Shown here: positions 1 to 8,093 of the stretch, one piece after another
Position numbering within the stretch: the first letter of the stretch is position 1
Layout of the letters: each line of letters opens with the position of its first letter
From: Candidatus Aenigmatarchaeota archaeon
GTDB lineage: Archaea; Aenigmatarchaeota; Aenigmatarchaeia; Aenigmatarchaeales; Aenigmatarchaeaceae
Direction of reading: 5' to 3'
Assembly (NCBI GenBank): GCA_016933455.1
Contig: JAFGAZ010000009.1
Span: 1-45,990, forward strand
DNA length: 45,990 nucleotides
The notes under the pieces: generated by a model
Told to the model about the DNA's origin: nothing
Databases searched by the model: none
What the model saw: only the letters and a program-made list of their open reading frames with translations
Made by a program: the position numbers and the translations under genes

Positions 1-3000
1 GTTCCTGCATCGTCTTCTGTGAAGTTGGCATACCAGAAATATGTCTCATTGACGCAGTGCGTACAGTTTGTTGGTGTCATGTTGTAGCATTCGTCCAAAA
101 CATCCTCGCAGTTCTGCCATGCACCAGAACCTTGCTTTAGCTGAAGCACTATTGTCTCGTTGTTATAATCTCCTGATGTCGCGTTCACAGAAAAGTTCCA
201 GTTTATGCGGTCCCAAAGATCCGATATGGGCGTTATAGTCTTGTTGCTAAATTCTCTGAACGGTGATACATAGAAAAGCCAGCCCCTTTCAGCATCTTCC
301 AAAGTCGAGTTTGTATAGTATCCACTCTTGTTTACAAACATTGAAGCGTTGTAGAATTGCACTGGCGTGTCTATGTCTGTCTGCCAGTTGCACTGGTATG
401 CGTTTGCACCTATCAATGTCGACTGGCCGCAGTCATATCCGCTTGTTAAAGTGTCGTTTGCATAGTACTTGACTTCTTCATAGCCTGCTGTAGTGTTTAG
501 CCTTAATGCGTCTTCACAGTCGTCATAGCTGTAACCAAGGAAGGTCATGGCTCCAAGCTGTGTCACGTTTGTCGAGCCGTCTGGGTTGTTTAGAGTTATT
601 AGTATGTTTCCTTTTACGGAGATGTTTCTGTACAAGTAATCGGAGCTGGTATTTTGGTAGTAGCAAGAAAGTTCCGAGTCGTTAATTTCTGCCTTCCACT
701 GCTGCTCCCTTACCTGGAATTTTGGCGCACCTGCGTACTCGTCAAGGCATGTTGGATTAAAGTAGAAGTTGGAATAACCCGTGCTGTTGGTTTCATTGAC
801 AAAGTTGCTGTCAGAGTAGTATGTAACTGTTGTGTTACCTGTTGTTACAGAATACTTTATGGGGAAGTTCGCCATGTTCGTTCCGTTGTAGTTTGTTGCC
901 CTAAACACCAGCAAGTCTGTTTGGTCACCCAGTCTGTTGGCAGTCGAGTTGTGACCCTCTTCATAATTCAGATATATTGTGTCCTTTGTTATGGTAAAGC
1001 TCTGAGGAGTTGTTGAATTTGTCGAAAGGTTGTTGTTTGTTGCATTAAAGAAGAAATATTTTGTGCCAATGTCTGGGCAGTCAAAGTAATTTGTCCAGTT
1101 TAGAGTTTGAAGGCCACCTTCCCCTATGTCGTACGTCATACTGTCTATGAAAGTCCAAGGGCCTATTGCGCTGTCTCCTACCCAAAGGAAAACATCGACG
1201 TCGTTAATTCCTGTTGTGCTAACAGTTGTGTTGAATGTGAAAGGCGTTCCTCCCCACTGAGCTGATGAGGGGTCTTGCGTTATGTCGTCAAGGTATATTT
1301 TTATGTCAGGCTCCAAGTCAACGTAGAATGACTGCTCAGTTGTTTGGTTTTCAAGGTAGCTTGTTGTGTGATTGTACATCCTGAACTGGTAGTACCAAGT
1401 TCCTGCGTCGTCCTCTGTAAAGTTCCTGTACCAGAAGTATGTCTGGTTTATGCAGTTCGTGCATGTTGTGGAAGTTTGAGCCTCGCATTCAGTGCATTCA
1501 GAGTAGCTTCCGCTTCCCTTTCTTAGATAAAGCGTTATGTTCATCTGGTCCGAATTTCCAGATGTCGCATTCACAGAAAAGTTCCAGTTTATGTTGCTAA
1601 AGTACGCAGAATCAGGATTGACTGTTGCGTTATAGAACATTCTTTGCGGCTCTAGGTAGAATACGTCCTGGTCAAGCGAGATGTCATTGTTATAGTAGTT
1701 TTTGCTAGAGTTTATGGTAACATTGTACCAACCCGTTGGATAGCTTATGTCTGTGTCTATTGAGCATTCGCCGGCTGCTGAAGCTATGCACCAGTACTCT
1801 GTTCCTTCGTTAGACATTGTTATGTTTATTGTAGAGTCCGCAGTTCTGCTATTTCCACAATCATCAATGACAGTAGCGCTAAAGTCTATTGTCTGTCCTT
1901 GTGTAAAGTTAGAGCTTCCGTCTGGATCGTTTAGTGTATTGTATAGCGTTCCCATCAAAGTAAAGTTTGATGGATTTGTATTGTTGTTTTGAACACAAGC
2001 GTCTGTTTGTGTTCCTCCCCCCCAGTGGTGCACACCGAGATAATATTTGCTTTCGTCTTCACACCATCCAGCGTTCGTGAATATCTGTGACAAGTGACCT
2101 GTGCTGTTTGTGCTTGTCAAAAAACTTGTGTTCTGGTCAAATGCATAAGTTGAGACCCATATCTTTCCCGATTGTCCTCCATCATAACTTTGGTTATCTT
2201 TGTCATAAACCCTTACAACAAACTGTGTCGTGTCGGTTCTGTTTATAATAGAACTTTCTGTGGGAGTTAGATTTGTTACGTCTACATAGTCTTTGACCGG
2301 TGTGAAGTATATGTTTCCATAAGTGTAATATGTATCGTCTGTTCCTCCTGCATAATCAGAAGCATTGAATTTGTAATATTTAGCAGCTCCAAGAACCCCT
2401 AGGTCGTTTGAGTATGCGTCATAAATCGTTCCGCCACTACAGAGGAATTTTTGTGTTATGTTTGTCATGTTTCCATAAGAGTCATTCATCGGGCCTGTAA
2501 CATTGTTAGAGCCTCCCATCACAAATCCTGTTCCTGCTGTTGGCGTGTACCAAAGGCTTACGTTTGTCGTGTCTCTTTGTGGATCAGTGACATTAACTGA
2601 GAAGTTGAATGTTGTTCCCCATCCAGCAGAGAACCCAGATTCGGTATCGTTGACAACAGGTTCTATTAGTTCTGGCTCAGATTCTATCCAACACCATGTG
2701 TAGTTTATCGTATATACGTCTGTTACTATTTTTTGGTTAGCTCCTCCAGCTCCAGAAGCCATAACTTCGATAGAATAATAATCTGATGCATTATAACCAC
2801 TTGTCAAAGTTAAACTACCTTCACAAGTGTTGGGAGCTGTGTTGCTTCCGCATTCCCATTGAGGTCCAAAGTAATCACCTGGAGGTACCTGTGTCCAGTT
2901 TCTGGCACTGTATCTTGCGTTTGTAAAAGATGCTGAATTGGGGTCAAGATTTCTTTGTGTTGTATTTGCAACTTTCACCCAACCCTGGTCTGTTCCACCA

Positions 3001-4583
3001 GCCTTTGTACCTGCGTTCATGTATCTTATGAAAACGCTTATGTTAGATATGTAACAGTTAAGAACACCAGGACATGGTTGAAGGTCTGGATATGTCCAGT
3101 TGTAGTGTTCATAAGTAACAGATCCGGCTCCTACGGCACCCCACTGTACGGCGTTGGTAAACTTTTGACATGTATAACCTGGCGGGTCGTATGCATATGC
3201 TACCTGATCTCCGAAGGTGAATTGCAAAGTAGCATAACCTGATTTTATCATATTGTTTGTCAAATAAGCAGTTTCGTTACACGAATAGTTCTCGATTAAA
3301 AGATGCTCTATTTCCAAAGAATCGTTTTGTGATAAATCGGAATAGTTATAGACATTACCAGAAAAATCAATTAGTTTAAGTGAATTGCGCAAAGAAATTT
3401 CTCCGCACATTATATCAATGAATTTCATTTCATTGAATGTTTCTGTTGTATCTTTTAGGAACTCGGTCCAACTAGCGTTTGTCGAGTTTATTGTTAGATT
3501 AGCTGTTCCAAAAGTCTCAAATGCTACTATCCAATCGTCCGCATCCTTAAGATATGTGTATGGATTCAAAACCTCTATAGAAACCTCAAAGATTTGCTCT
3601 GAGAGGTGCGGAACATTCCATTTTAGCTTGTCAATAAGACCGTCCTGATCAATGTCAAGCATGCTAAGATTGTACATTTCATCTTCTGTTACATCTATTC
3701 TCTGGTCGTCGCTTATCCAGTATAATTTTATCGAATTTTCAGGGAAATTTCCTATATCAGTCGATGCTGGGACGTTGAAATAGTGCAAAGGTGAGCTTAC
3801 ATTAACCAATTTCTTGTATTGACCAAGAGGAATTTCGCTTATTATTGGTGATTCGGTATAGTATTCAAGTTCATATTCCTTACTTTCATCTGCTTTGAGC
3901 TCTTCTTTCAAACTTTTTTCTTCGATTTTTAGTGATTTTTTGGTCTCTTTTTCCAAAAGGCTTACGTTGAAAGCGCTTTCAGGTATTTCCAGATCAATGT
4001 CGGTTAGAACAATTTCATCTAATTTGTTTGTTACCTTGAATTTTTTGACCCATTTCACAGGTTTTCCAATTTCTATTTCTTCATGTCCGCTTTCCAGAAT
4101 TTCTAATTCAAAAGATTCGGAGTCAATTGAAAAATCAGCTTCTTTACCTAAATCTATCAAATTCAGATGAGATTCAGTCGGATTCAGATAATTTCCACCT
4201 GAAAATACTGCCTTGATAGTGCCGTTGAAAGGAAGCGGAAAGTCAATAATACCATCTGAATTGGTGGTATCAGAATAAAGGGGAGTTTCATTCAAAAAGA
4301 AATCAATTCTTTGATTGGGAATCGCAGTCCCGTTGTCCATTAAAAGAACAGCCTTCATAAGGCCGTCGTCTATAGAAAGAGAAATAGAGGTGTTGGCCAT
4401 CACCTCTATTAAGAACGTGAATTCCTGGGAAGTTAAATCAGGCATGCCCAGATAATTGCCTGTTATTGGCGTGGAATTGGTCCAGTTCATTGTGACATTT
4501 GTGGCAAAAACAACTGCAGATGTTATTATGACCAGCAGAGGCACAAGCAGCTGGCTTTGTCCTGATTTGGCACTACTCTTCAT
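1..4583 (-). CDS. Giant cell-surface / S-layer-like protein (3' end outside the window); N-x-S/T-rich, Ig-like repeats
   Basis: Minus frame read by eye from ATG at 4583 (MKSSAKSGQSQLLVPLLVIITSAVVFATNVTMNW...) stays open to base 1 (~1527 codons). Many sequons and repeated modules (INWNFSVNATSG; C-T-x-C-x-N-x-TYFWYxNFTEDDAGT). Missing from the ORF track because it runs off the edge; + strand ORFs here are antisense. Confidence 0.88.
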   Translation of the reverse strand, partial: MKSSAKSGQSQLLVPLLVIITSAVVFATNVTMNWTNSTPITGNYLGMPDLTSQEFTFLIEVMANTSISLSIDDGLMKAVLLMDNGTAIPNQRIDFFLNETPLYSDTTNSDGIIDFPLPFNGTIKAVFSGGNYLNPTESHLNLIDLGKEADFSIDSESFELEILESGHEEIEIGKPVKWVKKFKVTNKLDEIVLTDIDLEIPESAFNVSLLEKETKKSLKIEEKSLKEELKADESKEYELEYYTESPIISEIPLGQYKKLVNVSSPLHYFNVPASTDIGNFPENSIKLYWISDDQRIDVTEDEMYNLSMLDIDQDGLIDKLKWNVPHLSEQIFEVSIEVLNPYTYLKDADDWIVAFETFGTANLTINSTNASWTEFLKDTTETFNEMKFIDIMCGEISLRNSLKLIDFSGNVYNYSDLSQNDSLEIEHLLIENYSCNETAYLTNNMIKSGYATLQFTFGDQVAYAYDPPGYTCQKFTNAVQWGAVGAGSVTYEHYNWTYPDLQPCPGVLNCYISNISVFIRYMNAGTKAGGTDQGWVKVANTTQRNLDPNSASFTNARYSARNWTQVPPGDYFGPQWECGSNTAPNTCEGSLTLTSGYNASDYYSIEVMASGAGGANQKIVTDVYTINYTWCWIESEPELIEPVVNDTESGFSAGWGTTFNFSVNVTDPQRDTTNVSLWYTPTAGTGFVMGGSNNVTGPMNDSYGNMTNITQKFLCSGGTIYDAYSNDLGVLGAAKYYKFNASDYAGGTDDTYYTYGNIYFTPVKDYVDVTNLTPTESSIINRTDTTQFVVRVYDKDNQSYDGGQSGKIWVSTYAFDQNTSFLTSTNSTGHLSQIFTNAGWCEDESKYYLGVHHWGGGTQTDACVQNNNTNPSNFTLMGTLYNTLNDPDGSSNFTQGQTIDFSATVIDDCGNSRTADSTINITMSNEGTEYWCIASAAGECSIDTDISYPTGWYNVTINSSKNYYNNDISLDQDVFYLEPQRMFYNATVNPDSAYFSNINWNFSVNATSGNSDQMNITLYLRKGSGSYSECTECEAQTSTTCTNCINQTYFWYRNFTEDDAGTWYYQFRMYNHTTSYLENQTTEQSFYVDLEPDIKIYLDDITQDPSSAQWGGTPFTFNTTVSTTGINDVDVFLWVGDSAIGPWTFIDSMTYDIGEGGLQTLNWTNYFDCPDIGTKYFFFNATNNNLSTNSTTPQSFTITKDTIYLNYEEGHNSTANRLGDQTDLLVFRATNYNGTNMANFPIKYSVTTGNTTVTYYSDSNFVNETNSTGYSNFYFNPTCLDEYAGAPKFQVREQQWKAEINDSELSCYYQNTSSDYLYRNISVKGNILITLNNPDGSTNVTQLGAMTFLGYSYDDCEDALRLNTTAGYEEVKYYANDTLTSGYDCGQSTLIGANAYQCNWQTDIDTPVQFYNASMFVNKSGYYTNSTLEDAERGWLFYVSPFREFSNKTITPISDLWDRINWNFSVNATSGDYNNETIVLQLKQGSGAWQNCEDVLDECYNMTPTNCTHCVNETYFWYANFTEDDAG

Positions 4584-5625
4584 AATCCACCACAACTTTT
4601 ATGCTGTTCACACCGATTTCCGACATATTCGTGATAACCCCTATCTCCGAGATGCAAGAGCTGGCGTTCATGTCGCCGCATGTTTCTATGGCATTGCCAG
4701 AAACTATCTCAAAGCCGACTGGAAGCAGCCATTTCACAAGAACATTCTTGGCATAAGCATTGCTTGATACAACCGCTGTGATTGATATCAGCTCCCCTCG
4801 GGTTATTCTCTGCGGATATGTCATGTCAACATCGAACACTGGTTTTATCGGATCTATAGATGTGCCGTTTAGCATGTCCTCGATGTCGATTGTTTGGTTT
4901 TGATCCTCTGTTTCGTTCGAAACATTGGTTTGCGTCGCATTGTCTGTATCATTTGCAGTGAAATTGACATCTTGCGACGTGTTTGTGTCATTGACAAAGG
5001 TGTCATTTGCCTCTGTCTCGTTAAAATCGGTGACGTTTTCCGTCAAAAAAGTTGTGTTAAAAGTGCTGTTTTCGCTGTTATTTTGCGTTTCTGAGCTTTC
5101 GTTAGTACTATCGACACTTCCGACAGTTTCCGTAAGGTTTTGAATTGTCGGCGGTTCGACAGTAGTATTTTGGGTATCGTTTGACCCTACCGTGTCGTTG
5201 AAAAAAGCGCTCAGATCCGACACGTTTGATGTGCTTGTTGTGGGGCTTGTGTTTATGTTCGATGTGTTTGTCGCATTCATGGTGCTGTTTGCGTATGCTA
5301 TGATGGCTGTCTGGCTTACAAGAAGGGTCAGTATCACAACAGACACCAAGAACTTTAGTCTGGCTGCTCCCTTTCTCTTCTTTTTGAGCCTTTCTATTAG
5401 CCTGCTGCCCTCTGCGCTATTCTTTATTTCCTGCTTTAGGTAGCACAGCTTTGCTGCCCCAACATCTCGCTGGAAGACTATTCCTTCCTTTGTTAGCTCA
5501 TTGATGTATTTTCTGCATGTGTGTCGATGCAGGCCCGATATACTTGCCAGAGAAAGAAGTGTCAAGCCTTCTGGATTTGCCATCAAGGCTTCAATTATGT
5601 ATTTTATAGGGTCCTTGCTAACCAT
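4573..5625 (-). CDS. Membrane-anchored winged-HTH protein: N-terminal HTH, one TM helix, Asn/Thr-rich sequon linker, C-terminal Ig/CARDB-like domain
   Basis: 350 aa: HTH (GLTLLSLASISGLHRHTCRKYINELTKEGIVFQRD), basic KKKRKGAARLK stop-transfer then LVSVVILTLLVSQTAIIAYA, then ~25 NxS/T sequons. Confidence 0.85.
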   Translation of the reverse strand: MVSKDPIKYIIEALMANPEGLTLLSLASISGLHRHTCRKYINELTKEGIVFQRDVGAAKLCYLKQEIKNSAEGSRLIERLKKKRKGAARLKFLVSVVILTLLVSQTAIIAYANSTMNATNTSNINTSPTTSTSNVSDLSAFFNDTVGSNDTQNTTVEPPTIQNLTETVGSVDSTNESSETQNNSENSTFNTTFLTENVTDFNETEANDTFVNDTNTSQDVNFTANDTDNATQTNVSNETEDQNQTIDIEDMLNGTSIDPIKPVFDVDMTYPQRITRGELISITAVVSSNAYAKNVLVKWLLPVGFEIVSGNAIETCGDMNASSCISEIGVITNMSEIGVNSIKVVVDYEE

Positions 5626-5638
5626 CGAATATCACATA

Positions 5639-5654
5639 TACAATATTGTACAAT
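5639..5654. promoter_or_regulatory. Overlapping palindromes TACAATATTGTA and ATTGTACAAT just upstream of the membrane-HTH gene; putative operator
   Basis: Perfect 12-bp (5639-5650) and 10-bp (5645-5654) inverted repeats, within the first 30 bp upstream of the 5625 start. Confidence 0.4.
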
Positions 5655-5733
5655 CTTTTGGCCAAAGATTTTGTAATCATAATCTTTCTGTCGACGGTAT
5701 TATATGCAGTAAAGAGCGTTTTTCGTCAAAAAA

Positions 5734-5745
5734 TCGACAAGTCGA
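5734..5745. promoter_or_regulatory. TCGACAAGTCGA inverted repeat, putative operator upstream of the 5801 HTH gene
   Basis: Perfect TCGAC-AA-GTCGA arms; further GTCGA copies at ~5691 and 5759. Confidence 0.4.
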
Positions 5746-5767
5746 GAAAAAATCAACTGTCGAAAAA

Positions 5768-5777
5768 TTTTATATAT
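5768..5777 (+). promoter_or_regulatory. TATA box (tttatatatc) for the 5801 gene
   Basis: About 25-30 nt upstream of ATG 5801, consistent with a leaderless archaeal transcript. Confidence 0.5.
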
Positions 5778-5800
5778 CCCAAATTGAAAGAATATATATC

Positions 5801-6199
5801 ATGTTCAAATCTGTTTTCAAGTCGAAAGATGATGAGAAGGAAAATCTAAGAAAAATCGTCAAGCTTCTCGACATGCGATATGCCCAGATGGCAATAGAGA
5901 TTGAGAGATTGAAGAATTTAGGGCAGAAAATCGACAGAATAGAGGCCAAAGTGCTTAATATAGATGACACTATTTCTTCGACAGGTATAAAGCTACAGCA
6001 AAGAACTATTGCCGTCAAGACAAAGGAAGCAATACGCATGATACTGCAAAAGTACAATGAGATAACACCTGCTCAATTGAGCAAACTAATCAAACTGTCG
6101 AGAACAAGGTGCAACGAGTATTTGAAGCAGATGGAAGACGAGGGCACAATGATGTCAAGGGTAGATAGTCGAAAAAAGTTCTATAGTCTTCGACAATAG
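5801..6199 (+). CDS. Coiled-coil plus C-terminal HTH protein, putative transcriptional regulator
   Basis: 132 aa from ATG 5801 (MFKSVFKSKDDEKENLRK...ITPAQLSKLIKLSRTRCNEYLKQMEDEGTMMSRVDSRKKFYSLRQ). Track start 5501 is an unlikely N-terminal extension. Confidence 0.75.
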   Translation: MFKSVFKSKDDEKENLRKIVKLLDMRYAQMAIEIERLKNLGQKIDRIEAKVLNIDDTISSTGIKLQQRTIAVKTKEAIRMILQKYNEITPAQLSKLIKLSRTRCNEYLKQMEDEGTMMSRVDSRKKFYSLRQ

Positions 6200-6261
6200 G
6201 TCCGACACATTAGAATTGCTCTTATCTATAGAAGAAAACAATATTCTCAGTTGGTATAAAA

Positions 6262-6573
6262 TCAGAACTTGTTAAGCCAGTCCAGTATTTCCCTGCCCTT
6301 TGCCTTCAAGGAAGGCGAAATAAAGCTGCTAGTAGCATCATTTAGGTTCATTTCTATGCTTTCTAGCTTTAGCATGACTGGTGCTTTTTTTGCCCTGTTT
6401 CTCATAAGTTCAGCTCCTAGTATCATGAAATTCACAAGAAACAGCATTACTGTGATTTCCAGGCTAGGCTGTGTGAATAGCTGTATTACTGACACTAGCG
6501 CAACAAGGCCAAAAGCAACCCAAAAGTACTTCATAGAACTAATTGTAGTAAAAGCTTTAAGAATCTTCCTCAT
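6262..6573 (-). CDS. Small membrane protein (two-TM hairpin)
   Basis: 103 aa; hydrophobic hairpin ...VIQLFTQPSLEITVMLFLVNFMILGAE; overlaps upstream gene by 17 nt. Confidence 0.7.
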   Translation of the reverse strand: MRKILKAFTTISSMKYFWVAFGLVALVSVIQLFTQPSLEITVMLFLVNFMILGAELMRNRAKKAPVMLKLESIEMNLNDATSSFISPSLKAKGREILDWLNKF

Positions 6574-7021
6574 CCGTATAGATAAGCTCTCCTAGTGAGA
6601 AGGATTCGCCTTTTTTCTTGTTTTCAAAGTCGTTCATCTTGTCTTTTATGCCAGACATCGAGTCCACCATGCCGTTGCCGAACTTTACTATTCTTTCCTC
6701 AAGGTCCAATGTCTTTTTGGAAAGCCTTTCAAGAAGGTAGGTCACACTCTCGTCATGCTTTTGAAGCTTTGTTTCCAGTGCAGAATTGTCAACTTTGGCT
6801 GATATGTCAGAGCACTTTTTGTCTATTGAGTCAAGCTTTTCTGAAAAGTTGTTTCCAGCTCCGCCTGATTTTCCATTCAACTGCACGCTGGCAGCAAGCA
6901 CAAAAAAGTCCACTATTAGCATTATCATCAAAGATTCCAAAACCCAGTAGCCAAACAACTGCACTGCTGTTAAAAGCAGTGTAAATGCTGTTACTAGCAA
7001 AAACAGTTTGGATAAATGCAT
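6557..7021 (-). CDS. Small membrane protein, two-TM hairpin plus coiled coil
   Basis: 154 aa; ...AVQLFGYWVLESLMIMLIVDFFVLAAS then a long charged heptad region. Confidence 0.7.
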   Translation of the reverse strand: MHLSKLFLLVTAFTLLLTAVQLFGYWVLESLMIMLIVDFFVLAASVQLNGKSGGAGNNFSEKLDSIDKKCSDISAKVDNSALETKLQKHDESVTYLLERLSKKTLDLEERIVKFGNGMVDSMSGIKDKMNDFENKKKGESFSLGELIYTDEEDS

Positions 7022-7052
7022 ATCTATTATGTGACAGAAAAAGATTTAAGCA

Positions 7053-7352
7053 TTATTTTATCTGCTCGTCCCACTTTCCCTCGTCTATTTCAGCCTGTAT
7101 TTCCTTGGGTTTCTTGTTTTCTATATAGACTCCGGAACTGACGCAGAATGCAACTGTCTGCTTTACAGCGCTTTTTAGCTTCTCTGTTTTCATGTCTTTC
7201 ATCTTCTCTTTTGCTATCTTAACTATCTGCGCAAAGGATAGGCTTTCCTTGAACTCTTCCTTTACCTCTTCCTTTTCATAGACGTTAAAAGGCGCTTTAG
7301 CCAGCTTCTTTACATTCAGTTCTTTTCTCACCAATTCGGTCGTTGTTGCCAT
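7053..7352 (-). CDS. Ribosomal protein L11, C-terminal domain only
   Basis: MATTTELVRKELNV...SLSFAQIVKIAKEKMKDMKTEKLKSAVKQTVAFCVSSGVYIENKKPKEIQAEIDEGKWDEQIK matches the archaeal L11 CTD; directly after spt5. The track start at 7361 is a GTG; ATG is at 7352. Confidence 0.8.
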   Translation of the reverse strand: MATTTELVRKELNVKKLAKAPFNVYEKEEVKEEFKESLSFAQIVKIAKEKMKDMKTEKLKSAVKQTVAFCVSSGVYIENKKPKEIQAEIDEGKWDEQIK

Positions 7353-7357
7353 AATTA

Positions 7358-7810
7358 TCACTTTTGCTCTATTGCCTCGATTACTTTTACTGATTCTATG
7401 GGGACTGTTATGGGTATGGGTATTGCTGCCTCAAGGAGCTCTATTGTGACCTCCTCCTTGGCCTCGTCGACCCTTGTCACCTTGCCCTTTTCATTCTTGA
7501 AAGGACCTGATGTTACCTCTATCACATCCCCGCGGTTTACCTTTATCTCTATTTTCTTTGTCTCTAAAAAGTTTTTAAGCTGTTCTATTTTGACTTCCTT
7601 TTTGATTATGCCCTTGACATGGGGAACTGCCTTTACCACTTCATCTATTGCTTCCTCTTCCCCTTCCACAAAAATATAACCCTTTAGCTCTCCTGGATGG
7701 AAAAGCGTTTTTATGTTAAGGGAGCTGCTCTTGGTCTTGCTCACCAAAGCGTCGACTACAGCGTTCTCCCTTCCAACAGTTGTTCTGACCGTATATATCA
7801 TCAATATCAC
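7358..7810 (-). CDS. spt5: Transcription elongation factor Spt5 (NusG family)
   Basis: NGN domain (IYTVRTTVGRENAVVDAL) plus KOW motif (GDVIEVTSGPFKNEKGKVTRVD); follows secE. Confidence 0.93.
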   Translation of the reverse strand: MILMIYTVRTTVGRENAVVDALVSKTKSSSLNIKTLFHPGELKGYIFVEGEEEAIDEVVKAVPHVKGIIKKEVKIEQLKNFLETKKIEIKVNRGDVIEVTSGPFKNEKGKVTRVDEAKEEVTIELLEAAIPIPITVPIESVKVIEAIEQK

Positions 7811-8043
7811 AAAACCCTAACTAAGAAATACAGCAGGAATATTATAAAGCCTATTGCTCCAAGCAATGCCATGCCCATTCCTGTTATTTTCGCAGTGCTG
7901 ATGAACTCGTCCTTTTCAGGCTTTCTGGCAATGTCCACTACTCTCTTGTAGTTGCTTAATTTTGCCTTTAGCTTTGAGCCAATGCCTGGGCCCTTTGGCT
8001 TGCTTACTTTTTCCTTTTTTTGCTGTTCAGAATTTTCCATCAA
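7807..8043 (-). CDS. secE: Preprotein translocase subunit SecE/Sec61-gamma
   Basis: Single C-terminal TM; YKRVVDIARKPEKDEF motif; adjacent to spt5. Confidence 0.9.
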   Translation of the reverse strand: MMENSEQQKKEKVSKPKGPGIGSKLKAKLSNYKRVVDIARKPEKDEFISTAKITGMGMALLGAIGFIIFLLYFLVRVL

Positions 8044-8093
8044 AGCACCTAGAATAAAACTATGTAAAGAACATTATTTAAATGCTTTTGTTT

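Noticed and set aside
263-4170. Series of + strand ORFs (69-120 aa) from 263 to 4170
   Set aside because: They are antisense to the continuous minus-strand surface-protein frame; low complexity, no recognisable motifs.
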